From assembly GCA_018242605.1 (NCBI GenBank), contig JAFEBP010000004.1, forward strand, positions 349,655-413,654: a DNA stretch of 64,000 nucleotides, read 5' to 3'. Under the pieces are notes generated by a model that worked only from the letters and a program-made list of their open reading frames with translations, ran no database searches and had not been told where the DNA came from. A program made the position numbers and the translations under genes. Positions 26,667-33,830 of this stretch are shown piece after piece. The stretch's first letter is position 1. Each line of letters begins with the position of its first letter. The stretch comes from Planctomycetota bacterium (GTDB lineage: Bacteria > Planctomycetota > Phycisphaerae > Phycisphaerales > UBA1924).

Positions 26667-27437
26667 TTAGCGGCGGCGACGCACGATCGGCGCCGCCAGC
26701 CCCGCGATCAATAGCACCACCGCGCCCGGCGCGGGCACCATCGTCAGCCGAGAGCTCATGCTCACGTCGATCCACATCTCCGAGGTCTGCCCCGCCGCGG
26801 TTGACCCCGGCACGGCCAGTTCGAACGTGATGTAGAGCGAGCGGTTCACCGCGCGGTCGCCCCCGCCCCCAAGGCGGATGTCCCCGAAACTGATCAGCCT
26901 CGCCACGCGGTCCGGCCCCTTGGCCCACGCCTCAGCGCGGATCATCGTCGTGGCGGTCTCCGTCAGCGCGTCCTGCACGCGAGCCGAACCGGTCACCGAA
27001 AGATCGACAATCCCCCGCAGCGTGTACGCGCTCGACGCGTGCGTCATGTCGCTGAACGTCAGGTGCATCGAGTGCGACGCCGTCGCCGTCACCGTCCCCA
27101 CCTCGCGCAGCTCCACCGCCGCCGCCATCGCCAGCCCCCACGCATCGCCGATCCGCGGGGCCATGTCGTTGGGCGCCGGGGGCGCATCATCCACAAGGAA
27201 CCGCGAGTACGAGGCGATGTCGGGCGCCGACGACGGGAGCGTCAGCCCCGAGGGCGTCCACGCGGCCCGCGTGTGCAGCCCCGAGCGACCGAACGGCCCG
27301 GCGCTCGCGTGCTCGATCGCGTCCGTGAACGTGATCGAACCGTTGATCGAAACCGACGACACCGGGTTCGCGGACGCCAGAGCGGCCAGACCGATACCCC
27401 CCAGGCAAGCGACGAGTTTTTGGTTTGTGCGAGGCAT
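26667..27437 (-). CDS. Exported protein with PEP-CTERM-like sorting tail
   Basis: A 256-residue protein with an N-terminal signal peptide (LVACLGGIGLAALASANP, cleavage near residue 24). The mature part is beta-rich, with many Ser/Thr/Ala and alternating hydrophobic strands. It ends in VPAPGAVVLLIAGLAAPIVRRRR: a Pro-x-Pro motif, a hydrophobic helix and a terminal Arg cluster. That is the tripartite layout of PEP-CTERM signals, here in a PAPG variant, which are processed by an exosortase and linked to polysaccharide export. No exosortase gene is visible in the window. The molecular role is unknown; a structural or matrix surface protein is likely. It is divergent from pyrC, whose ATG lies 162 bases away. 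Confidence 0.8.
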   Translation of the reverse strand: MPRTNQKLVACLGGIGLAALASANPVSSVSINGSITFTDAIEHASAGPFGRSGLHTRAAWTPSGLTLPSSAPDIASYSRFLVDDAPPAPNDMAPRIGDAWGLAMAAAVELREVGTVTATASHSMHLTFSDMTHASSAYTLRGIVDLSVTGSARVQDALTETATTMIRAEAWAKGPDRVARLISFGDIRLGGGGDRAVNRSLYITFELAVPGSTAAGQTSEMWIDVSMSSRLTMVPAPGAVVLLIAGLAAPIVRRRR

Positions 27438-27599
27438 GCCGGGATGATCGGCGGCGCGGGATCACAGGATCAGGACCATCCAACGCCATCGGAACAACCC
27501 CGCTCCGCCTGTGGGGCGGGCGCGGCCTGGGCCGGACGTTCCGCCCGTGCCGAAGGGCCCGAAAACCCGGTGCCCCCAACGCCCGCTACCCTGCCGCGC

Positions 27600-28901
27600 A
27601 TGGCTTCTCTCTTGATCACCGGAGGGCGATTCATCGACCCCGCCTCGGGCGCGGACGCCCTTCACGACATCGCGGTGCGTGACGGCCTCGTCGCCGCCAT
27701 CGGCAAGTCCCTGCCCCGCGCCGACGCCGATGAAGTCATCGACGCCTCCAACTGCCTCGTCGTGCCCGGCCTCATCGATCCCCACGTCCACCTGCGCGAG
27801 CCCGGCGGAGAGCACAAAGAAACCCTCGCCACCGGCTCGCACGCCGCAGTTCACGGAGGCTTCACCACCGTCTGCTGCATGCCCAACACCACACCGGCGC
27901 TGGATACGCCTGAGCTGGTCCGCTTCGTCGCCGCCCGCGCCGCCGAGACCGCCGCGTGCCGCGTCTTCTCTGTCGCCGCCGCCACCAAGGGCCGCAAGGG
28001 CGAGGAACTCGCCGAGATCGAACTCCTCGCCGCCGCCGGCGCCGTGGGCTACTCCGACGACGGCGACGGCATCGCCTCCGCCGGCATGATGGCCCGCGTG
28101 CTCAACATGGTCTCCATCACCGGCCGTGCCTTCATGCAGCACTGCCAGGACCCCACCCTCACCCGCGGTGCCGCGATGCACGCCGGCGCGATCAGCACTC
28201 GACTTGGCCTCACCGGCTGGCCCCGCGTCGCCGAGGAAATCATGATCGAACGCGACGTGCGTCTCAACGCCGGCATCGGCTGCCGCTACCACGTCCAGCA
28301 CATCTCCAGCGCGGGCAGCGTAGACATCGTCCGCCGCGCCCGCAGCGATGGCCAGCCCGTCACCGCCGAGGCCTCGCCCCACCATCTTCTGCTCACCGAC
28401 GCCGCGTGCGACGGCTACAAGACCAACGCGAAAGTGAACCCCCCGCTCCGCGAATGGAAAGACGTGGAGGCCCTCCGCGACGCTGTCGCCGACGGCACCA
28501 TCACCATCCTCGCCACAGATCACGCCCCCCACTCACCCGACGAGAAAGCCCTGCCCTTCGAGGAGGCTCCCTTCGGGCTCATCGGCCTCGAGTCGGCCCT
28601 CGCTCTCTACGCCCAGGCCCTCGTCGATACCAAGCTCATCTCCTGGCCCCGCCTCATTGCGCTCATGACCATCGAGCCCGCCCGCCTCTGCGGCCTGGAC
28701 TCCCGCGGCATCGGCCGCCTCCAGAAAGGCGGACCCGCCGACATCACCATCATCGATCCCGATGTCGCTTGGACGTTCAGCCAGGCCGAGGTGCGCAGCA
28801 AGTCCCGCAACTCGCCCTTCATCGGTCGCCGCCTCCGCGGCCGCGCCGTCACGACCATCGTCGCCGGCCGCATCGCCATGAATCTACGCGCACCGCGGTG
28901 A
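27600..28901 (+). CDS. pyrC: Dihydroorotase (class I, PyrC type)
   Basis: This 433-residue amidohydrolase catalyses the reversible cyclisation of carbamoyl-aspartate to dihydroorotate, step three of pyrimidine synthesis. The metal and substrate residues are visible: GLIDPHVHLREPG (His62, His64 and the substrate-binding Arg66), MPNTTPAL with the substrate Asn near residue 98, YHVQHIS and ASPHH for further His ligands, and ATDHAPHS with the catalytic Asp near 306. The C-terminal KGGPADITIIDPD strand is typical of class I enzymes, as is the length. ATG at 27600 starts the usual MASLLITGGRFIDP; a longer frame upstream is the antisense shadow of the PEP-CTERM gene. Its last 18 bases overlap the tail of the convergent sigma-factor gene. 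The aspartate carbamoyltransferase gene is not adjacent. Confidence 0.93.
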   Translation: MASLLITGGRFIDPASGADALHDIAVRDGLVAAIGKSLPRADADEVIDASNCLVVPGLIDPHVHLREPGGEHKETLATGSHAAVHGGFTTVCCMPNTTPALDTPELVRFVAARAAETAACRVFSVAAATKGRKGEELAEIELLAAAGAVGYSDDGDGIASAGMMARVLNMVSITGRAFMQHCQDPTLTRGAAMHAGAISTRLGLTGWPRVAEEIMIERDVRLNAGIGCRYHVQHISSAGSVDIVRRARSDGQPVTAEASPHHLLLTDAACDGYKTNAKVNPPLREWKDVEALRDAVADGTITILATDHAPHSPDEKALPFEEAPFGLIGLESALALYAQALVDTKLISWPRLIALMTIEPARLCGLDSRGIGRLQKGGPADITIIDPDVAWTFSQAEVRSKSRNSPFIGRRLRGRAVTTIVAGRIAMNLRAPR

Positions 28902-29459
28902 CACGCAGTGGTGCACCAGCCGCATCAGCGTCGCGCCGGCCCGCTTGGGCTCGCACTTCATCACACGCTCGCGTAGCGCTTCCACCGCGCTCCGCTTCTT
29001 GGCGCCCACCACAGGCCTGGACAGGTGCATCGCCAGCCCGGCCTGCGACTCCGAAAGCCCCAGCATCGCCACCAGCATGAACGCCTCGCGCTGCGCCTCG
29101 GGCAAAGTCGCCAGTTCCTCCGCGGCCCAGTGCAGGCTGGCCCCGTTCGGAGTCTGTTCCTGCATCGTCGGCTCGCTCGCACGAAGGTGCCGCGTGTTGC
29201 GGTCTCGGTTGCGTTTGGAAATGAAGTTCAGAGCCACATTCCGGGTCACCGCCATCACGAACCGCACGTCCAGGTGCTCGCCCGTCGCCGGCCGGTAGCG
29301 TGCGATGCGCAGAAAGACCTCTTGCGCAACGTCGTCCGCCTCCGCATCGCCCACCAGGCGGCGGGCGAAGGCAAGGCTCTCCTTGTATGTCTCTCCGTAC
29401 AGGCGCGCAAACCATCCGTCGTGCGCGTCCAACGTATCCGTCGAGATGCACTGCACCAT
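28884..29459 (-). CDS. ECF-like RNA polymerase sigma factor
   Basis: A 191-residue sigma-70-family protein of ECF size. Region 2 spans about residues 15-85, with LARRLVGDAEADDVAQEVFLRI in the family pattern (AFARRL, DDVAQEVFL) and RFVMAVTRNVALNFISKR for -10 recognition and melting. Region 4 spans about 112-165, with LATLPEAQREAFMLV then LGLSESQAGLAMHLS and KKRSAVEALRE, a helix-turn-helix for the -35. ATG at 29459 has GGAGG nine bases upstream; a longer start at 29492 exists. No anti-sigma gene is adjacent; the control partner may be elsewhere or the C-terminal 20 residues (with HHC and RC) may sense something. The upstream region has two inverted repeats at 29618-29681. Target genes cannot be named. 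Confidence 0.85.
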   Translation of the reverse strand: MVQCISTDTLDAHDGWFARLYGETYKESLAFARRLVGDAEADDVAQEVFLRIARYRPATGEHLDVRFVMAVTRNVALNFISKRNRDRNTRHLRASEPTMQEQTPNGASLHWAAEELATLPEAQREAFMLVAMLGLSESQAGLAMHLSRPVVGAKKRSAVEALRERVMKCEPKRAGATLMRLVHHCVSPRCA

Positions 29460-29617
29460 CGGCTGCTGCCTCCCAGGCGCAACCGGCGGCAATCAACGAA
29501 CCCGTCATCCTTGACCGGCCCACACGTGCGCTGACCAGAACAGTGAGCGCTACCACCGGCGACCTGACTCTCCATCACACTTCCCTGCACCCCATCCGCC
29601 TGCCTGGCGTTTGGAAT

Positions 29618-29657
29618 CACTCTGCCTCATGCAGTCCCACCTGATGTGGGCAGAGTG
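29618..29657. promoter_or_regulatory. Bulged inverted repeat upstream of the sigma-factor gene
   Basis: CACTCTG at 29618-29624 pairs with CAGAGTG at 29651-29657, and inside it CCCAC at 29636-29640 pairs with GTGGG at 29646-29650 across a five-base loop. An 11-base bulge lies on the left arm. It may be an operator or a leader RNA structure of the sigma gene, whose start is about 160 bases downstream on the minus strand. Confidence 0.4.
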
Positions 29658-29660
29658 TGC

Positions 29661-29681
29661 AAGAACTGTCAACTAGTTCTT
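29661..29681. promoter_or_regulatory. Perfect 7-bp dyad containing TTGACA upstream of the sigma-factor gene
   Basis: AAGAACT-GTCAACT-AGTTCTT is a perfect dyad with a seven-base centre. Read on the minus strand the centre includes TTGACA (29672-29667), the -35 consensus, pointing to the sigma gene, but the expected -10 (CCACAT) is poor. An operator overlapping a promoter is a reasonable reading. Confidence 0.4.
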
Positions 29682-30060
29682 ATCTTCGGCCGCGATCCCG
29701 CCGCCAAGTGAATGTGAAGAGGGGTAAATCGGGGGATACGGGCCGAACAGTTATCAGACTACTTGGTCCCACTTAACCATATGTGCTCCGCCCGGCGGCC
29801 CGCATGCATTGGTCGCTCCGCATCCAGTGATTGAGGGGAATTGCTCATCATTCCGCATGAATTTCGGCCGGTCGGCGCTGATGCAGACTTGGTCGGCGCG
29901 CTGGGCGTCGTCTCCTCTTGCGCGGCGGTTCCCCGCCCCGCGCCAGAACCGCATTCATGGCGAACAGGACCCGCCCATCCGGGGACAAAGGCCCAAGTTA
30001 TTCACACAATACCAACAACTGCCACACTCGGGAATCTACCCCCCGGCAACCCCCGCGCGG

Positions 30061-31296
30061 TCAGCAGCCCCCCGACCACTTCTCGAAGAAGGTGTCAACG
30101 TCGCCCCCGTCGACGCCGCCATCTTCGTTCACATCCGCCGCCGCATCACCCGACTCCCAAGAGGCGAAAAACGCCTCAACATCCGAACCGTCGTCTCCGC
30201 CGTCGCAGTTGAAGTCCCCGGTGCACACCCGCAGACTCGCCGTTCCGGAGCCCGTCGATCCGCACGCGTTCGTCACCACGCAGGAGTAACTTCGCGCATC
30301 TCCCTCGCGGCAGCCCGAGATCAGAAGCGTCGCCGTCCCCGCGCCCGACACCACCGATCCGCTCGCCGTCAGACCGTCGTGCAGCGGTGCGCCATCGCGC
30401 TGCCAGGCGTACGAGAAGTTGCCGTCGCAAGCGCCCCCCGCCGCCTGCACCTCGAACACCGCGTCCCCGCCCGGGCACGCCGCCGAGTCGAACGGTTGAA
30501 GGGTGATCTCCGGCACGCACGCCGCGATCCCATACCGGCCGTTCAGATAGTCGTAGACCTCGTCCAACTCGCACCGCGTCAGGTCCGCGTCGTACACCAG
30601 AATCTCCGCGATATCGCCAGTCCAGAACTCGCTGATCGGTCCTTGCCGGCCGATCACGTACGGCGGCGCGAGATTCCGCGTTGAAATCGGCGCGTCCTTC
30701 CTCGCCACGAGCGAACGGTTCTGGTACACCTCCGCGTTCACGGCGCGACTGATGCCCGTGAATATGAAGTGCCTCGTCCGATCCGTGATCAATCCCACGC
30801 CGGTCTGTCCCTCGTTCGCCCCGCCCACATCATCCGTCAACCTCGCCCGAGTGGTGTTCGCGCCAGCCGGATCGATCGCCGTCGTCCCGAAGAACACCGA
30901 CGACAACGTGTTCCCGAACGTCCAGTTCGAGAACACCTCGTGAAAGCTCCCTTCGGTCCGTGTGTCATTCACCACCGCGATGATCGTGTACCGCTGAGAC
31001 GAAACCACCTGGCCCGAAAGGTCCAGCCAGTGTGCGCCGAAAAACCGTATCGCCGGCCGCCCGCCCACCGCGTCCGCCACCCACCGCGGCCTGCCCCCCG
31101 CGCTCCCGTTCGCCGCGTGATGCCCCGCCCCGGACAGGTCCTGCATGCTCATCACGCCCAGCGACCCGTCCAGCGCAACGTCCGATGCATCCGCCCGCAG
31201 CCACAAAACGCAATCATGACCCACCGGCTGCGCCACCGCCGCTGCGGATGCCATCGCGCAGGCGGCCACGCACACACATCGACGCAACATTTTCAT
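30061..31296 (-). CDS. Secreted LamG-like protein with Ig-like and terminal GC dockerin-like domains
   Basis: A 411-residue exported protein. Signal peptide: MKMLRRCVCVAACAMASAAA, cleaved near residue 23. Residues about 27-265 are a concanavalin/LamG-like sandwich: CVLWLRADASDV at the start, MQDLSGAGHHA, ITDRTRHFIFTG, and the closing GDIAEILVYDADLTRCELDEV typical of this fold in planctomycetes. An Ig-like domain follows (about 270-352; YAWQRDGAPL, YSCVVTNACG). The tail has two calcium loops (DFNCDGGDDGSDV, DVNEDGGVDGGDV) with AFFASWES and TFFEKWSG and ends in GGC. ATG at 31296 is preferred over the GTG at 31308 because GAGGA precedes it. The function is probably glycan binding or surface structure, by inference from the fold. 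Confidence 0.82.
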   Translation of the reverse strand: MKMLRRCVCVAACAMASAAAVAQPVGHDCVLWLRADASDVALDGSLGVMSMQDLSGAGHHAANGSAGGRPRWVADAVGGRPAIRFFGAHWLDLSGQVVSSQRYTIIAVVNDTRTEGSFHEVFSNWTFGNTLSSVFFGTTAIDPAGANTTRARLTDDVGGANEGQTGVGLITDRTRHFIFTGISRAVNAEVYQNRSLVARKDAPISTRNLAPPYVIGRQGPISEFWTGDIAEILVYDADLTRCELDEVYDYLNGRYGIAACVPEITLQPFDSAACPGGDAVFEVQAAGGACDGNFSYAWQRDGAPLHDGLTASGSVVSGAGTATLLISGCREGDARSYSCVVTNACGSTGSGTASLRVCTGDFNCDGGDDGSDVEAFFASWESGDAAADVNEDGGVDGGDVDTFFEKWSGGC

Positions 31297-31393
31297 GATG
31301 GTCCTCACTCCGGCTCACGCCTCAAGATCGCCGCGCGATCCCTCAACGTGAAGAAGGGTAACGCGGCCCCCTCGCCAAACAACGGCCGAGAAC

Positions 31394-33772
31394 TCACTCC
31401 CGCGGCTTCCACACCAGCACCACCGCCTTCACCGTGATGTTCGTCTTCTTCGGCTTGAGGCTCACCCGCTCCAACTCGTCCGCCGCGGCGTACACACGCC
31501 CAACCGCCTCATCCACCTCGGCGTGAAACTCCGCCTCCAGGTCCGCCATCTGCTGCCGCAGCGCACCCACGTTCTCCTCCGCGTGCGCCACGTCCGACGA
31601 TTCCTTCGACTGCTTGGAGAACCCCCGCGCCGCCGCTCCCGCCTTGCTGATGCTCGTCGCGCTCACCATCTTCCGGCCCATGAACGCGCCCAGCACCGCC
31701 GCGCCCACCGACAGCCACGTCGATGTCGCCGCCGACGACGCCTGCTCCTTCTGCACCTCCACCGCCTGCTCCGCCCGCCGGATGCGGTCCTGAATCGCCG
31801 CGATCTTCGGCCCGTATTTCTGCCGTAGCTTCTCCGACACCCCGTCCCGCTCCTCGCGCGCCAACTGCGCCAGCCTCGCCTTGAAGTCCCGCTCGCTCTC
31901 CCCGGGCTTGCTGCTCACCCCGAACTCCTTGCTGGTGAGCATCTCCAGCGAGTGCTTGCGGAACAGCGCATCGGCAAACCCCTTCTTCCACGCCTCGAAC
32001 GACTTGGCCTTGCTCGCGTCCGTCGGCAACGGCGCAAACGTCGCTCCCGCCACGGGCTCGCGTTCCAGGTCAGCCTCCGTCAGGTCGCTCTCCTCCGCCA
32101 CGCCCCAGTCCGCCGCCACCACGCCCGCCACCAGCGGCGTCATGAACGCCGCGTCGCGGTTCTCATCAATCCCCGCCTTCGCGTCCGCGTAGTACACCTT
32201 GCCCAGCCCCAGCAACCACGGCTCGTACACCGCTGCCGCTGCGCTCCGCGAAGGAACAAAGTACTGGGGTATCTCCGCCGGCAGCACCGGCCGCGTGCTT
32301 GCGCCGGCCGCGGGCCGCGCGGGCGCTGCCGCCGCGCCGTTCCCCGCCCGCTTGGGGTCCATCAGGCTCTTGATCTGCTGCCGCGTCAACGGCCCCCGCA
32401 GATACGACAGGCACCACCGCGTCTCGAACACCTCCGGCCGATCTTCGTGCACGTTGTTCATGAGGAACACGCGGCTGCCCAGCGACGACAGCGCCTTGTC
32501 CGCCGCCGCGCGATCAAACGCCGCCGATGCGCTCGCCGCCGCCCCCTCCAGCCCGTCCAGCACGCGCGCCTTGTCGCGCTCCGTCTGCAACCGCCCGATG
32601 AACCACGTCCCCGCGTTCGCCAGCCCCTTGTAGTCAATATCCACCGGGTTCTGCGTCGCCAGCACGCACCCGACGCCGAACGCCCGCGCCTGCTTCATCA
32701 GAGTCAGCAGCGGCTGCTTGCTCGGCGGGTTCGCCACCGGGGGGAAATACCCCGCGATCTCATCCATGTACAGCAACGCCCGCAGGCTCGTCGTCCCGCT
32801 CTGCGTCCGCACCCACCCCAGGAACTGGTTCAGCAGCAGCGACACGAAGAACATCCGCTGCGAATCATCCAGGTGCGTGATCGAGAAGATCGTCACCCGC
32901 GGCTTGCCCTCCTTCGTGAACAGCATTGCCTGGATATCCAGCGGCTCCCCCTCCATCCACGCCGAGAACCCCGGCGACGCCACCAGATTGTTCAGCGCCA
33001 TCGCCAGCGCAAACCTCTCCTTCGACGGATACACCGACTCCAACTCCATCACGCCCAGCTTCGTGAACGGCGGTTGCTGGATCTGCGCGATCAGCCCCGG
33101 CACATCCAGACTCTGCCCCTTGCTCCACGCCGCCCCCAGAATCCCCGACAAAAGTATGTGCTCGCGGCTCTGCGACCCATCGCCCGAGATCCCCATCAGC
33201 CCCAGCAGGCTCGTCGCCGTCCCCCCCACCCGCTCGCGGAACAACTCCCCGTCCTCCACCACCTCCGGAGGCGGCGCGTCAAACGACTTGAGCACCGACA
33301 CCTTCAGCCCCGCCGCCGATCCCGGCGTGTACACCGAAAAATCCGCCGCGTCCTTCAGCCGCTTAATCCGCGCCCCGTCCTGCCCCCACTCGCCCAATCC
33401 CTTGGCCCACATCGCCGCCTGCGCCGCGGCAAACTCCGCCGCCGTCTGCCCCTTCTTCTTCGCGTCATCCTCATTCACCCACGGCGCAAAGTCCTCCGGT
33501 TTGAGGTCAGGAAACGTCAGCAGCAGATTCGACAAGTCCCCCTTGGGGTCGATCACGATCGCCGGGATCCCGTCGATCGCCGCTTCCTCGATCAGCCCAA
33601 GGCACAACCCCGTCTTGCCGCTGCCCGTCATGCCCACGCACACCGCGTGCGTCACCAGGTCCTTGGAGTCGTAGAGCAACAGATCGTCGCCCCGACGCTT
33701 CGCCGCCAGGTCGTACACACGGCCCAGGTAGAACGATCCTAGCTTTTCAAACTCTGCGGTGGGTGATGCCAT
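31394..33772 (-). CDS. HerA/VirB4-like P-loop ATPase with C-terminal coiled coil
   Basis: This 792-residue protein has a RecA-type ATPase of the HerA/FtsK superfamily, near the helicase HerA-like DUF853/YjgR group. Walker A is GMTGSGKTG at 47-55, IVIDPKGDLSNLL follows (the usual D-P-K-GD after the second strand), Walker B is ALLYMDEIAGYFPP near residue 340, and LATQNPVDIDYKGL is the sensor region. The first 45 residues (LGSFYLGRVYDLA) fit the small beta-barrel start. The last 250 residues hold a long coiled coil (about residues 610-790) with an Ala/Gly stretch in the middle that could be a membrane-like hairpin (AAVLGAFMGRKMVS). The molecular job is unknown; DNA or protein pumping is typical of the family. 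No NurA nuclease neighbour is present. Confidence 0.82.
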   Translation of the reverse strand: MASPTAEFEKLGSFYLGRVYDLAAKRRGDDLLLYDSKDLVTHAVCVGMTGSGKTGLCLGLIEEAAIDGIPAIVIDPKGDLSNLLLTFPDLKPEDFAPWVNEDDAKKKGQTAAEFAAAQAAMWAKGLGEWGQDGARIKRLKDAADFSVYTPGSAAGLKVSVLKSFDAPPPEVVEDGELFRERVGGTATSLLGLMGISGDGSQSREHILLSGILGAAWSKGQSLDVPGLIAQIQQPPFTKLGVMELESVYPSKERFALAMALNNLVASPGFSAWMEGEPLDIQAMLFTKEGKPRVTIFSITHLDDSQRMFFVSLLLNQFLGWVRTQSGTTSLRALLYMDEIAGYFPPVANPPSKQPLLTLMKQARAFGVGCVLATQNPVDIDYKGLANAGTWFIGRLQTERDKARVLDGLEGAAASASAAFDRAAADKALSSLGSRVFLMNNVHEDRPEVFETRWCLSYLRGPLTRQQIKSLMDPKRAGNGAAAAPARPAAGASTRPVLPAEIPQYFVPSRSAAAAVYEPWLLGLGKVYYADAKAGIDENRDAAFMTPLVAGVVAADWGVAEESDLTEADLEREPVAGATFAPLPTDASKAKSFEAWKKGFADALFRKHSLEMLTSKEFGVSSKPGESERDFKARLAQLAREERDGVSEKLRQKYGPKIAAIQDRIRRAEQAVEVQKEQASSAATSTWLSVGAAVLGAFMGRKMVSATSISKAGAAARGFSKQSKESSDVAHAEENVGALRQQMADLEAEFHAEVDEAVGRVYAAADELERVSLKPKKTNITVKAVVLVWKPRE

Positions 33773-33830
33773 GGCGATTCTTCACTCGGTTGGAATAGTG
33801 ACGACGAATCGTTGGCACGCCGCCGCCCCT

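Larger units (their letters stand above)
29460..30060. other. 601-base stretch without a supported gene
   Basis: This lies upstream of the sigma-factor gene and downstream of the LamG-like dockerin gene on the same strand. It has lower G+C than its flanks between 29640 and 29800 and carries the two inverted repeats listed separately. Frames here are short and Arg/Ser-rich; none is convincing as a gene. Confidence 0.5.
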
